In this document: positions 55,247 through 64,000 of the stretch, in pieces | Layout of the letters: each line of letters starts with the position of its first letter | Position numbering within the stretch: the first letter of the stretch is position 1 | Made by a program: the position numbers and the translations under genes | The notes under the pieces: generated by a model | Databases searched by the model: none | Seen by the model: only the letters and a program-made list of their open reading frames with translations | What the model was told of the DNA's origin: nothing | DNA from: Pseudomonas graminis | GTDB lineage: Bacteria > Pseudomonadota > Gammaproteobacteria > Pseudomonadales > Pseudomonadaceae | Length of the DNA stretch: 64,000 bases | Assembly (NCBI RefSeq): GCF_013201545.1 | Contig: NZ_CP053746.1 | Span: 3,251,001-3,315,000 of the forward strand | Direction: 5' to 3'

Positions 55247-55521
55247 TCGATCACCTCGCCGCGCAACAGAAATTTGGCCAGCGCGAATGAGCCGACGAAG
55301 CCGAACAGCGCGATCAGCAGCGCGGCCTCGAAGTAGGTGTCACTGGCGTAACGAATGCCCAGCACCAGCATCATCAGCATCGCCAGGATGTACAGGTAGT
55401 CCAGCGCCAGTACCCGGTCCTGCGCCGACGGGCCTTGGAACAGGCGAATCAGGGTCAGGACCATGGCAAGGGTGAACACCGACAACGTAAACAGAATCGC
55501 GTTGGTGAGCAGGGCGCTCAT
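55243..55521 (-). CDS. mnhF: Na+/H+ antiporter subunit F (MrpF/MnhF)
   Basis: 92 residues from ATG 55521; the longer open frame in this register upstream is a shadow of mrpE. Three helices with the family pattern LTLIRLFQGPSAQDRVLALDYLYILAMLMMLVLGIRYASDTYFEAALLIALFGFVGSFALAKFLLRG. The start overlaps mrpE's stop and the stop overlaps mrpG's start (both ATGA). Confidence 0.9.
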   Translation of the reverse strand: MSALLTNAILFTLSVFTLAMVLTLIRLFQGPSAQDRVLALDYLYILAMLMMLVLGIRYASDTYFEAALLIALFGFVGSFALAKFLLRGEVIE

Positions 55522-56006
55522 TGGAAAATCTCCATCAGTGGCCGTTCGTACGTGCTTTTGAAATGCGCGATGAAGCGCGCTTCGTCGTCCAGGTCGAACA
55601 CGTGCATCAGCAGCACGCTGCGATCCAGCGCCAGTTCGGACCAGACCGTGCCCGGCACCACCGTGCAGATCATCGCCAGCGCCGCCAGACCGTGGGCATC
55701 GTGAAGCTCCAGCGGGACCTTGACGAAAGCCGAGCGGGGCGGACGACGCCCTGCGCGCAGCACGCCCCAGGCGACGGCCAGATTGGACACCACCACATCG
55801 CGACCGACCAGCAGGAACAGGCGCAGGGCGACACCGGGTTTGCGAATTCGCGACGGCGACGGGCGCAACGGCGCGAAAATGTAGGGCGCGAAAAAGCCGA
55901 GCAGTGCGCCCAGCAGCAGGTTGCCCGGGCTCAGGGACAAATTGAGCAACAGCCACAAACCCCACAGGCACAGCGATAACAGCGGCGCGGGAAACAGGCG
56001 CTTCAT
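55518..56006 (-). CDS. mnhE: Na+/H+ antiporter subunit E (MrpE/MnhE)
   Basis: 162 residues: FPAPLLSLCLWGLWLLLNLSLSPGNLLLGALLGF is the membrane segment, followed by VVSNLAVAWGVL and a soluble domain with IPLELHDAHGLAALAMICTVVPGTVWSELALDRSVLLMHVFDLDDE in the family form. It overlaps both neighbours by 4 bases. Confidence 0.9.
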   Translation of the reverse strand: MKRLFPAPLLSLCLWGLWLLLNLSLSPGNLLLGALLGFFAPYIFAPLRPSPSRIRKPGVALRLFLLVGRDVVVSNLAVAWGVLRAGRRPPRSAFVKVPLELHDAHGLAALAMICTVVPGTVWSELALDRSVLLMHVFDLDDEARFIAHFKSTYERPLMEIFQ

Positions 56007-57682
56007 GGCTGCACCTCCGCCGCTGCCGAAGCAGGCCCCGGTATCGGTCTGGCTGCCTTGACTGACAGCACGTATTGCTGCGGATCATGCAGCGCCTGTG
56101 CGGTGTCCTGGGTGTAGTGCAACAGCGCTTGAGCCTTGAACGTCAGCACAATGGCGCAACCCACCAGCAAGGCGATCGGCAGGCATTCGTTGAGCCGCAG
56201 CAGCGGCGCCGCGTGTTCCTGAGGCGTCCAGAAACGCTTGATGCCTACACGCACAAACGCAAACAGCGACGTCAAGCCGGAAATAATCAGCAGGGCCACC
56301 AGCGTCCAACTGTCACCGCGAATGGCTTCGGCCTTCGCCACATCAAGGCCCAGCGGATTGAGCAGGGCGCTGATCAGCGTCAGCTTGCCAAGGAAACCCG
56401 ACAGCGGCGGCATGCCGATGATCAATAGCGCGCAGGCAATGAAACTCAAGCCCAGAAACGCCATGGTCCACGGGATCACGTGGCCGACCACGGCTTTCTG
56501 CTCGTCATCCAGGTTCGTGCCCGGCACCGGGTGCAGCGACTCCAGCGCCTTGGGCAACTGGTCGGCGTCGTCGTCGAGGGCGATGTCGTTGGCCGAGCGC
56601 GAGCGTTCGATCAGCTCCGCCAGCAGGAACAGCGCGCTCAGCGCCAATGTCGAGCTGACCAGATAAAACAGCGCGCCAGCGGTCAGGCTCGGCTGCGCGA
56701 AACCGACCGCCGAGAGCAGAATGCCCGCCGACACCAGAATGCTCAGACTGGCCATGCGCTCCAAGCGCTGGGCAGCCACCACGGAAATCGCCGCCACAGT
56801 AACGGTCGCCATGCCGCCCCAGATCAGCCAGTCCCCGCCGAAGAACGCCGAGGCGCCGGCCTGACCGGAAAACAGCAGCGTCCACAACCGCAGCAGGGTG
56901 TAGAAGCCGACTTTGGTCATGATCGCGAACAGCGCCGCCACCGGTGCGCTGGCAGCGGAATACGCCGGCACCAGCCAGAAATTCAGCGGCCACATGCCGG
57001 CCTTGGCCAGAAACGCGACCGCCAGAATGGCCGCGCCTGCGTGCAGCAAGCCCAAATCGCCGTCCGGCACCTGAGGAATTTTCACCGCCAGGTCGGCCAG
57101 GTTCAGCGTGCCGGTGACGCCGTAGATCAGCGCCGCGCCGATCAGAAACAGCGACGAGGCCAGCAGGTTGATGGTGATGTAATGCAGGCCCGCCGACACC
57201 CGCGCCCGTCCCGAGCCGTGCAGCATCAGGCCGTAGGATGCGGCCAGCAGGACTTCGAAGAACACGAACAGGTTGAACAGGTCGGCGGTGAGAAACGCGC
57301 CATACAGCCCCATGAGCTGAATCTGAAACAGGGCGTGGAAGCTGGCGCCGGCGCGATCCCAGCGGGCGAGGGCGAAGAGCAGCGCGCTGAAGGCGACGAT
57401 GCCGGTCAGCACCAGCATCAATGCTGACAAGTGATCGACCACCAGCACGATGCCGAACGGCGCTTCCCAGTTGCCCGGCAGGTACACGCCGATGGAACCG
57501 GTGGTGCCGGTTTTCTGCACCCACATCATCAGCGTGATGGCGATCGCCAAGCCAAGGCCGGTGGAGAACAGGTTGATCCGCGCTTTCAGCGGGCGGTGTT
57601 TCTCGCCGAGCCACAGCACCAGCGCAGCGGTGAGCACCGGCAACAGGATCGGCGCGACGATCAGTTGATTCATCACACTCAT
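56003..57682 (-). CDS. mnhD: Na+/H+ antiporter subunit D (MrpD/MnhD)
   Basis: 559 residues with about 14 helices, related to NuoM/NuoN proton-pumping subunits. LFNLFVFFEVLLAASYGLML holds the conserved Glu of the first ion site, and VAFLAKAGMWPLNFWLVPAYSAASAPVAALFAIMTKVGFYTLLR has the conserved Lys. A C-terminal linker-like loop (SRSANDIALDDDADQL) is hydrophilic. It forms the core with MrpA. Confidence 0.92.
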   Translation of the reverse strand: MSVMNQLIVAPILLPVLTAALVLWLGEKHRPLKARINLFSTGLGLAIAITLMMWVQKTGTTGSIGVYLPGNWEAPFGIVLVVDHLSALMLVLTGIVAFSALLFALARWDRAGASFHALFQIQLMGLYGAFLTADLFNLFVFFEVLLAASYGLMLHGSGRARVSAGLHYITINLLASSLFLIGAALIYGVTGTLNLADLAVKIPQVPDGDLGLLHAGAAILAVAFLAKAGMWPLNFWLVPAYSAASAPVAALFAIMTKVGFYTLLRLWTLLFSGQAGASAFFGGDWLIWGGMATVTVAAISVVAAQRLERMASLSILVSAGILLSAVGFAQPSLTAGALFYLVSSTLALSALFLLAELIERSRSANDIALDDDADQLPKALESLHPVPGTNLDDEQKAVVGHVIPWTMAFLGLSFIACALLIIGMPPLSGFLGKLTLISALLNPLGLDVAKAEAIRGDSWTLVALLIISGLTSLFAFVRVGIKRFWTPQEHAAPLLRLNECLPIALLVGCAIVLTFKAQALLHYTQDTAQALHDPQQYVLSVKAARPIPGPASAAAEVQP

Positions 57683-58023
57683 TCACCCAGCTCCCGGCCG
57701 TCGACGTGGTCGTTGCCGGTCAGGCCGCGCGACGCCAGCAGCACCACCAGAAACAGCGCGGTCATGGCGAAGCTGATGACGATGGCCGTCAGCACCAGCG
57801 CCTGGGGCAGGGGGTCGGTGTAGTTGAGCAGGTCCTGGGGCACGCCGTCCTTGATGATCGGCTCCTTGCCGATGAACAGGCTGCCCATGCTGAAGATGAA
57901 CAGATTGACGCCATAGGACAGCAGGCACAGGCCCATGACGACCTGAAAGGTCCGTGGACGCAGGATCAGCCAGACGCCGGAGGCGGCGAGCACGCCGATG
58001 GCAATGGCGATGACTTCTTCCAT
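57679..58023 (-). CDS. mnhC: Na+/H+ antiporter subunit C (MrpC/MnhC)
   Basis: 114 residues, related to NuoK. Three helices: AIAIGVLAASGVWLILRP, VVMGLCLLSYGVNLFIFSMG and LPQALVLTAIVISFAMTALFLVVLL. It overlaps mrpD by 4 bases, and its start shares one base with the mrpA stop. Confidence 0.9.
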   Translation of the reverse strand: MEEVIAIAIGVLAASGVWLILRPRTFQVVMGLCLLSYGVNLFIFSMGSLFIGKEPIIKDGVPQDLLNYTDPLPQALVLTAIVISFAMTALFLVVLLASRGLTGNDHVDGRELGE

Positions 58024-60965
58024 CAGATGGCTCCTTGTGAAATCGGGCTATCGGCCGGGACCGGTTCAATGGGCTGCGGCAGTGACGTCGGGCGATGGCT
58101 GCGCACCGACTGGTGAGCCAGCGCCGTGAGGATCAACAGGGTCGAGCCGACCACCACGGCGTACACGCCGATGTCGAAAAACAGGGCGCTGGCGATGTGC
58201 AGGTCACCCAGTATCGGCAGGACCACATGGGCGGTGTGGGTGGTCATGAACGGATAACCGAGGGCCATCGAACCCAGCCCCGTCGCCAGCGCGAAGAACA
58301 GACCGGTGCCCATCCAGCGCAACGGCCGCAGGCTCATGTTGGCCTCGACCCACTGGGTGCCGGCGACCATGTATTGCAGGATGAACGCCACCGACATCAC
58401 CAGCCCGGCGACGAAACCGCCACCCGGCTGGTTATGCCCGCGCATGAACAGGTACATCGACACCACGAAAGCCACTGGCAGCAACAGGCGCACCAGCACC
58501 GCCGGCACCATCATGAAGCCCAGTGCCGTGTCGGCAGCGTGACGCGGGTTGACCAGATCGGTGACGACGTCACGGGCCAGCAAGCGCTGTTGAGCTGGCA
58601 GGGCAATGCTCTCTTTCGGCGGACGGAAGCGGCGCAGCAGCGCGAAGACGGTCAACGCCACTAACGCCAGCACGGTAATCTCGCCGAAAGTATCGAAGCC
58701 ACGGAAGTCCACCAGCATGACGTTGACGGCATTGGTGCCGCCGCCTTGGGCCAGGGCGCGACTCAGGTAAAACTCGGAAATGGCGTTCGGCGTCGGCCGC
58801 GTCAGCATCGCGTAGGACAACACCGCCATGCCGCCGCCCACCGCCACAGCCAGGACGAAATCGCGGATCCGCCGCACCTTGGCCCGGCGTCGCGCCTGGG
58901 ACGGTGGCGGCACGTTTTCGTTGCGCCGCGGCAGCCAGCGCAGGCCCAGCAGGATCAACACCGTGGTGACGACTTCCACCGCCAGTTGGGTCAGTGCCAG
59001 GTCCGGCGCGGAGAACCAGACAAAGGTCACACAGGTCATCAGCCCACAGACGCTGACCATGGTCACGGCCGCCAGCCGGTGATATTTGGCCTGCCACGCA
59101 GCGCCGACGGCGCAGGCAATCGCGATCAGCCAGAGCATCACAAATACGCCGGAACCGGGGATCTTCGGTCGATCACCCCAACTCAGCCCGCTCTCGTACA
59201 TCGGCACGAAACCGGCGACCAGCGCGACCAGAACCATCAGGAAAAGCTGCGCCTGCAAACGGCGTGTGGTCAGCAGCCTCATCAGTCGGCGGGCGCCGCG
59301 CATCTTCCACACCAGCACGCGCTCGAACATGCGCTTGCCGTTGAGACGCCACATCAGCGGCGGCCCATTGACTTGCTTGCGCTTGATCGGGCCGCGGAGC
59401 AACAGATACAGAACGATGCCAGCCGCCATGGCAATGAGGCTCATGACCATCGGCGCGTTCAGCCCGTGCCAGATCGCCAGACTGTATTCGGGCAATTCCC
59501 CGCCCACCACCGGCTGTGCCGCAGCGGCCAGCAACGGGCCAACGGAGTGCGTGGGAAAAATGCCGACGATCAGACAGGCCAGCACCAACAGTTCCACCGG
59601 CAGGCGCATCCAGCGCGGCGGCTCATGGGGCGTATGGGGCAGGCGCGTGGCTTTCGGGCCGAAGAACACGTCGACGGTAAAGCGCAGGGAATAGGCCACG
59701 CTGAAGATCCCGGCGATCGTGGCGATCACCGGCAGGGCAATCTCGACCCAGTCGGTCGAGGTGATGAACACCGTTTCCGCGAAGAACATTTCCTTGGACA
59801 GGAAACCGTTGAGCAGCGGCACCCCGGCCATTGACGCGCTGGCGACCATGGCCAGCGTTGCGGTGTACGGCATCAGCTTGATCAGCCCGCTGAGTTTGCG
59901 GATGTCGCGGGTGCCGCTTTCGTGGTCGATGATGCCCGCTGCCATGAACAGCGACGCCTTGAACGTGGCGTGGTTGAGGATGTGAAACACGGCAGCGACG
60001 GCGGCCAGGGGACTGTTCAGGCCCAGCAGCAGAGTGATCAGCCCCAGGTGACTGATGGTGGAATAAGCCAGCAGGCCCTTGAGGTCGTTTTGAAACATCG
60101 CCGAATAAGCGCCGATGACCAGCGTGGCGGCCCCTGCGCCGCTGACGATCCAGAACCACTGTTCGCTCCCCGATAACGACGGCCACAGGCGCGCGAGCAG
60201 GAACACCCCCGCCTTGACCATCGTCGCCGAGTGCAGATACGCCGACACCGGCGTCGGCGCCGCCATGGCGTGGGGCAGCCAGAAATGGAAGGGGAATTGC
60301 GCGCTCTTGCTCAGCGCGCCGATCAGGATCAGCGTCAGCAGCACCGGGTACAGCGCGTGGGCGCGAATCGCATCGCCCGACGCCAGCACGCGATCAAGGT
60401 CATAGCTGCCGACGACGTGCCCGAGCAGCATCATCCCCACCAGCAGCGCGAGGCCGCCGGCGCCGGTGACCATCAACGCCATGTAAGCGCCGCGCCGGGC
60501 GTCGGCGCGGTGGTGCCAGTAGCCGATCAACAGGAACGAGAAAACGCTGGTCAGCTCCCAGAAAAACACGATCTGAATGAGGTTGCCGGACATGACCAGC
60601 CCGAGCATGGCGCCCATGAACGCCAGAAAGAAGGAGAAGAAGCGCGGCACCGGGTCGTCCGGCGACATGTAATAACGCGCATACAGCGACACCAGCGCGC
60701 CGATCCCCAGCACCAGCATCGAGAACAGCCAGGCAAAGCCGTCCAGGCGCAGGACGAAGTTCAGGCCCAGGCTGGGCAGCCAGAAAAACTCTTCTCGGAT
60801 GACCCCGCCGTGGGCGATCTGTGGATACCACAGTGCCACCTGCACCGCGCCGATCAAGGCGATCAGGCCGGCGAGGAGGGATTCACTGTTGCGTGCGTTG
60901 TGCGGCAAAAGCGCCGCCAGACAGCTGCCGATGAAAGGCAGAAGCAGTAGAACTATCAGGGACAT
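58023..60965 (-). CDS. mnhA: Na+/H+ antiporter subunit A fused to B (MrpAB)
   Basis: 980 residues. The N-terminal ~500 residues are NuoL-like: VSGNLIQIVFFWELTSVFSFLLIGYW (conserved Glu), SKSAQFPFHFWLPHAMAAPTPVSAYLHSATMVKAGVFLLARLWP. The middle is a MrpA C-terminal segment and the last ~250 residues, from about LLARDVVTDL, contain the MrpB part (LRGHNQPGGGFVAGLVMSVAFILQYMVAG). A/B fusion is normal for group 2 Mrp (PhaAB) systems of pseudomonads. It starts the operon and exchanges Na+ (or K+) for protons, helping pH and salt tolerance. The promoter should lie in 60966-61215. Confidence 0.92.
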   Translation of the reverse strand: MSLIVLLLLPFIGSCLAALLPHNARNSESLLAGLIALIGAVQVALWYPQIAHGGVIREEFFWLPSLGLNFVLRLDGFAWLFSMLVLGIGALVSLYARYYMSPDDPVPRFFSFFLAFMGAMLGLVMSGNLIQIVFFWELTSVFSFLLIGYWHHRADARRGAYMALMVTGAGGLALLVGMMLLGHVVGSYDLDRVLASGDAIRAHALYPVLLTLILIGALSKSAQFPFHFWLPHAMAAPTPVSAYLHSATMVKAGVFLLARLWPSLSGSEQWFWIVSGAGAATLVIGAYSAMFQNDLKGLLAYSTISHLGLITLLLGLNSPLAAVAAVFHILNHATFKASLFMAAGIIDHESGTRDIRKLSGLIKLMPYTATLAMVASASMAGVPLLNGFLSKEMFFAETVFITSTDWVEIALPVIATIAGIFSVAYSLRFTVDVFFGPKATRLPHTPHEPPRWMRLPVELLVLACLIVGIFPTHSVGPLLAAAAQPVVGGELPEYSLAIWHGLNAPMVMSLIAMAAGIVLYLLLRGPIKRKQVNGPPLMWRLNGKRMFERVLVWKMRGARRLMRLLTTRRLQAQLFLMVLVALVAGFVPMYESGLSWGDRPKIPGSGVFVMLWLIAIACAVGAAWQAKYHRLAAVTMVSVCGLMTCVTFVWFSAPDLALTQLAVEVVTTVLILLGLRWLPRRNENVPPPSQARRRAKVRRIRDFVLAVAVGGGMAVLSYAMLTRPTPNAISEFYLSRALAQGGGTNAVNVMLVDFRGFDTFGEITVLALVALTVFALLRRFRPPKESIALPAQQRLLARDVVTDLVNPRHAADTALGFMMVPAVLVRLLLPVAFVVSMYLFMRGHNQPGGGFVAGLVMSVAFILQYMVAGTQWVEANMSLRPLRWMGTGLFFALATGLGSMALGYPFMTTHTAHVVLPILGDLHIASALFFDIGVYAVVVGSTLLILTALAHQSVRSHRPTSLPQPIEPVPADSPISQGAI

Positions 60966-61115
60966 AGGTTTCTAATCTGCGCAGAAATGTCAAGGATCAT
61001 ACGTGCCGGGTCCGGGATGACCAAACGCCAAGATGTCGCAGAATCCTACAAAGTTTGTAGGCAGCAGCGTAGTTGACAGTCTGTGTCGCGTAACGTTGGC
61101 GGCTATCTGCCCTAC

Positions 61116-61140
61116 CGTGGGAGCGAGCTTGCTCGCGAAG
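61116..61140 (+). repeat. Pseudomonas intergenic repeat GTGGGAGCGAGCTTGCTCGC
   Basis: One copy of the common short palindromic repeat with CGAGCTTGCTCG core lies between the mrp and tusA genes. Confidence 0.75.
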
Positions 61141-61215
61141 GGGCCGGGGCAAAGTGCCGATTGGCGACCTGTACCGATTAGGCGACAATGCCGGCCTGTT
61201 TTCGGAGCCCCCCTC

Positions 61216-61491
61216 ATGTCTGATTCGATCACCCCCATGTCTGATCCCATTGAAAGCCCCGCCGTCGATGCCGTCCTCGACGCCACCGGCCTCAACTGCC
61301 CCGAGCCGGTGATGATGCTGCACCAGAAGGTGCGTGACCTGCCGCCCGGCGGCTTGCTGAAAGTGATCGCCACCGATCCGTCCACACAGCGCGATATCCC
61401 CAAATTCTGTGTGTTCCTCGGCCACGAGCTGGTGGACAAACAGGCCGGTGACGGTGAGTTCCTCTACTGGATTCGCAAAAAGCTCGACTGA
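61216..61491 (+). CDS. tusA: Sulfur carrier protein TusA
   Basis: 91 residues from ATG 61216. [26 protein letters not shown] is the TusA signature with the single active Cys that carries persulfide, and [19 protein letters not shown] follows. It feeds sulfur to tRNA thiolation and molybdenum cofactor work. The N terminus has a partial doubling [14 protein letters not shown], from two similar ATG-TCTGAT stretches at 61216 and 61237; the second could be the true start. Confidence 0.92.
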   Translation: MSDSITPMSDPIESPAVDAVLDATGLNCPEPVMMLHQKVRDLPPGGLLKVIATDPSTQRDIPKFCVFLGHELVDKQAGDGEFLYWIRKKLD

Positions 61492-61580
61492 TCAGGTTCT
61501 GCCTCCGCTGACGCGTTTCGCATCCCGCTGGCTCGTCGGGGCGCTGGCGCCTACACTGCGGCCACTCCAGGAGCCCTGAC

Positions 61581-62729
61581 ATGCGCATAGTTGCCGACGA
61601 AAACATTCCCTTGCTCGATGCTTTTTTCGCAGGCGTTGGTGATATCCAGCGTTATCCGGGCCGTACGCTCGACCGCGCTGCCGTCGCCGAGGCCGATATT
61701 CTGCTGGTGCGCTCGGTGACCCGGGTCGACCGGGCATTGCTCGAAGGGACGCCGGTGCGCTTTGTCGGCACCTGCACCATCGGCACCGATCACCTCGACC
61801 TCGACTACTTCAAGGAAGCCGGCATTCAATGGTCCAGCGCCCCGGGCTGCAACGCCCGTGGCGTGGTGGACTACGTGCTGGGCAGCCTGCTGACCCTGGC
61901 GGAAATCGAAGGCGTCGAGCTTGCCAGCCGCACCTACGGCGTCGTGGGGGCGGGGCAGGTCGGCGGTCGCTTGATCAAGGTCTTGCGCGGCCTGGGCTGG
62001 AACGTGCTGGTCTGCGACCCGCCCCGACAGGCCAGCGAAGGCGGCGATTACGTCAGCCTCGACGAGATCATCGCCCGTTGCGATGTGATCAGCCTGCACA
62101 CACCGTTGGATAAAACCGGCGACACGCCCACCTGGCACCTGTTCGACCGCGTCCGTTTGCAGCAGCTCAAGCCAGGTGCCTGGCTGATCAACGCCGCGCG
62201 CGGCCCGGTGGTCGACAACAGCGCCCTGCGCGAAGTGCTGCTGGAACGTGAAGACCTGCAAGCGGTGCTGGACGTCTGGGAGAAAGAACCGGCGGTCGAC
62301 GTCGAACTGGCCGAGCTGTGCGTCATCGGCACGCCGCACATCGCCGGCTACAGCCTCGACGGGCGCCAGCGCGGTACGGCGCAGATCTATCAGGCCCTGT
62401 GCGCGCACCTCGGCCAACCGGCGAGCATCAGGCTTGAAGACCTGCTGCCCAAGCCTTGGCTGGCGCAGGTCACTTTGGATGTCGCCACCGACCCGGTGTG
62501 GGCGCTGAATACGCTGTGTCGCGGCGTGTACGATCCTCGCCGCGACGACGCCGATTTCCGCCGCAGTCTGGTGGGCGATGCCGAGAGCCAGCGGCTGGCC
62601 TTCGATGCGTTGCGCAAGCATTACCCGCCGCGTCGGGAAATCGACGGCCTGCAGGTTCGGATCAACGGCGAGTCGGCGGCCCTGCGTCAGATCGTCGAGG
62701 CCCTCGGCGCAACGTTGATCGCCGATTGA
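61581..62729 (+). CDS. pdxB: Erythronate-4-phosphate dehydrogenase
   Basis: 382 residues. [16 protein letters not shown] is the family start. [19 protein letters not shown] is the NAD-binding loop, and [16 protein letters not shown] (Arg region), DVWEKEP (Glu) and [12 protein letters not shown] (catalytic His) are the D-2-hydroxyacid dehydrogenase core. The C-terminal ~100 residues are the PdxB-only dimerisation domain. It makes pyridoxal phosphate precursor. Confidence 0.95.
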   Translation: MRIVADENIPLLDAFFAGVGDIQRYPGRTLDRAAVAEADILLVRSVTRVDRALLEGTPVRFVGTCTIGTDHLDLDYFKEAGIQWSSAPGCNARGVVDYVLGSLLTLAEIEGVELASRTYGVVGAGQVGGRLIKVLRGLGWNVLVCDPPRQASEGGDYVSLDEIIARCDVISLHTPLDKTGDTPTWHLFDRVRLQQLKPGAWLINAARGPVVDNSALREVLLEREDLQAVLDVWEKEPAVDVELAELCVIGTPHIAGYSLDGRQRGTAQIYQALCAHLGQPASIRLEDLLPKPWLAQVTLDVATDPVWALNTLCRGVYDPRRDDADFRRSLVGDAESQRLAFDALRKHYPPRREIDGLQVRINGESAALRQIVEALGATLIAD

Positions 62730-62730
62730 T

Positions 62731-63711
62731 TCACACGGTGTATTTCTTGATGTAAGACCACAAGGTCTCGGGCAGTCGTTGCGGAACGTGCTGCCAGAAT
62801 CGGCGCATTCTCGGGAGTGCGTTATAGGCCTCTCGCCAGGCCTCCTCGCGATCTTCAGCGCGGGTGACAGGGGCTTCGATCAGCGCGATGAAGCTGGCGA
62901 AACTGCAAGGGATCGGCAATGCTTCGCTGCGCTCGATCCGGTGCACCTGTTCCTGCACGGTGATCGCCACGCCTTGTTCGTCGGTGAACACGTATGGGGT
63001 CAGCGAACTGACCCGGTCACAGCGGCTGCTGCACAGTTTTTTACGGTTCCTCAGTTCACCGAAACCTCGCTCGTACAGGCTGATAGTGGAGCCGCTGACC
63101 CTCATACAGGCCTCTTCGAACGCGTTGAGAATCACCTCGGCGTTTTCGATGCTCGTTTCGATCGTGGCGATATCGACAAAGCGCTCCAGAGTCCCGGCTT
63201 CCAGCGCGTCAAATGCCCGCTTGATGGTTGAAAGATGAACGAAGTCCTTCTTGCAGCCGATCAGGTGAACGTCAAACTGGTAGTCAGCCAGCTCCTGGCC
63301 TGAGATCACCGTGGCGAATGCTTTGGTGTCCAGCGCGGTTTCCATCACGATGTTGAACTTGTTGCTGTGGGCGTAGGCAAAGATGCGGCTGCACAGCTCC
63401 CAGATGAACGTCTCCGTGTGTTTGTAGCGGCGCGTCACGTCCTGATCGGCGAAGTCCGCGTAGCGAGGGTGCAGCTCGCGGAAATTCTCCTGGTATAGAT
63501 GCACGTAGTTGCCGTAGCCCGGGGTTTTGAGCAGCGTGTTGTTGAGCATGTACGTTTTGCCGGAACCCTGCACGCCGGCGACTACGAGAATTTTCGGGGC
63601 GGGACTTCCGTCGTCTGCGATGTCCTTCGGAACATCGAACATTGTCGTCACGATGGCCTGGAATACGGATTCAAGTTCTTGTGGGGTGTAGTTGTAATGG
63701 GTAGCGCGCAT
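62731..63711 (-). CDS. Zeta-toxin-family ATP-dependent kinase, no antitoxin beside it
   Basis: 326 residues. KILVVAGVQGSGKTYMLNNTLL (about 40-60) is the Walker A loop. FNIVMETALDTKAF holds a Glu where zeta toxins keep a catalytic acid, and LIGCKKDFVHLSTIKRAFDALEAG is a zeta-like helix region. Zeta toxins phosphorylate UDP-GlcNAc. No epsilon-type antitoxin ORF is seen near it. The gene is transcribed towards pdxB, ending 2 bp past its stop. An effector or housekeeping kinase role is equally possible. No hrp box is seen upstream. Confidence 0.75.
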   Translation of the reverse strand: MRATHYNYTPQELESVFQAIVTTMFDVPKDIADDGSPAPKILVVAGVQGSGKTYMLNNTLLKTPGYGNYVHLYQENFRELHPRYADFADQDVTRRYKHTETFIWELCSRIFAYAHSNKFNIVMETALDTKAFATVISGQELADYQFDVHLIGCKKDFVHLSTIKRAFDALEAGTLERFVDIATIETSIENAEVILNAFEEACMRVSGSTISLYERGFGELRNRKKLCSSRCDRVSSLTPYVFTDEQGVAITVQEQVHRIERSEALPIPCSFASFIALIEAPVTRAEDREEAWREAYNALPRMRRFWQHVPQRLPETLWSYIKKYTV

Positions 63712-63832
63712 ACGAAGTTTCCTTGAGTGAAGTCAGATTGACTGTTGAAGTCTCAAGGACGTAATAGGAGCAGTAGTGGATAGGCAATGGGGATAAACGC
63801 ACTGTGTATTGCAGGATGTTTAATACGCCCAT

Positions 63833-63859
63833 AAAAAACCCGGCGCGGTGGCCGGGTTT
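63833..63859 (-). terminator. Intrinsic terminator of the end-of-window gene
   Basis: AAACCCGGC and GCCGGGTTT pair around a 6-base loop. On the minus strand the stem is followed by TTTTTT, so it ends the gene that begins beyond the window. Confidence 0.85.
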
Positions 63860-63875
63860 CAAGCAAATCTGCACA

Positions 63876-64000
63876 TCAATCTTGTTTGTCGGGCTGCACC
63901 CAGTACTTCTCGCATTCCTGGCAGGCTGCCAGAACCATTTCTTCAGTGATCAGGATTTCCTGCCCGTTTCTATCGAGAATCGCGCCGCCCAGTTGCAGCT
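63876..64000 (-). CDS. C-terminus of a PA1571-like small protein (partial)
   Basis: On the minus strand the frame reads LQLGGAILDRNGQEILITEEMV, then LAACQECEKYWVQPDKQD and a TGA at 63876-63878. This resembles the PA1571 family of small Pseudomonas proteins (pattern GGAI.D..GREI.ITE.MI..AC.ELEK), recalled, not searched. The start lies outside the window. Function unknown. Confidence 0.6.
   Translation of the reverse strand, partial: LQLGGAILDRNGQEILITEEMVLAACQECEKYWVQPDKQD

Overview
The window looks like the chromosome of a GC-rich Pseudomonas of the P. syringae/P. fluorescens lineage. The gene families (BdlA-like chemoreceptor, six-gene Mrp antiporter with fused A/B, DksA2-type protein, DUF2789, a PA1571-like end fragment), the REP sequences and the fused IolC-DUF2090 kinase all fit. 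A full-consensus hrp box (15013-15041) in front of a harpin-like gene suggests a strain with a HrpL-controlled type III secretion system, so probably a plant-associated one. I saw no rRNA, tRNA, CRISPR array, prophage or intact insertion sequence.

Layout. 1-3796: end of an XdhC-type gene, then an overlapping MFS/membrane-fusion pair resembling an EmrAB efflux pump. 3966-5819: short DipZ-type thiol:disulfide protein facing a cytochrome b561. 5820-6372: AT-rich leader with a GAAA-loop hairpin. 6373-11715: a tightly coupled six-gene operon (transaldolase, sulfotransferase, SDR, saccharopine-dehydrogenase-like enzyme, glycine/sarcosine-type N-methyltransferase, APS kinase) that reads as a biosynthetic cluster for a sulfated, N-methylated small molecule; I cannot match it to a known product. 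11759-14972: a decayed amidohydrolase end, a HAD hydrolase, an MFS carrier and a fluoroacetate-dehalogenase-like hydrolase. 15013-15972: hrp box and harpin-like protein.

16040-23681: an SDR, a cupin remnant coupled to a lipoprotein-like CMD protein, a LysR regulator, a three-subunit periplasmic molybdenum aldehyde oxidoreductase (paoABC type), and a divergent DUF1330 gene broken by one stop codon. 23879-33334: glutaminase, a very large GAF/PAS hybrid histidine kinase, a CGNR protein, a DUF72 protein, and a coupled ybhP-clsB-ybhN-type lipid operon. 33335-33952: REP copies and a folded element carrying two CANGGANG hairpins.

33953-49263: BdlA-like chemoreceptor, then the myo-inositol region: RpiR-type regulator divergent from iolC, iolE, iolB, mmsA, iolD, an IolW-like dehydrogenase and a ribose-class ABC transporter, with two putative GGAA-N6-TTCC operators and a strong terminator at the end. 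49567-54775: DksA2-like protein, chemoreceptor with a C-terminal sensor-like region, a DUF2235 lipase resembling Tle1 type VI effectors, DUF2789 and one unknown protein. 54881-60965: Mrp Na+/H+ antiporter operon. 61216-64000: TusA, PdxB, an orphan zeta-toxin-like kinase and the end of a PA1571-like gene.

Decay is visible in several spots: amidohydrolase end, cupin end, DUF1330 nonsense codon, possible SIS-domain fragment, and an in-frame duplication at an SDR active site. This suggests accessory gene turnover between 4 and 24 kb, while the inositol, lipid and Mrp blocks look intact.
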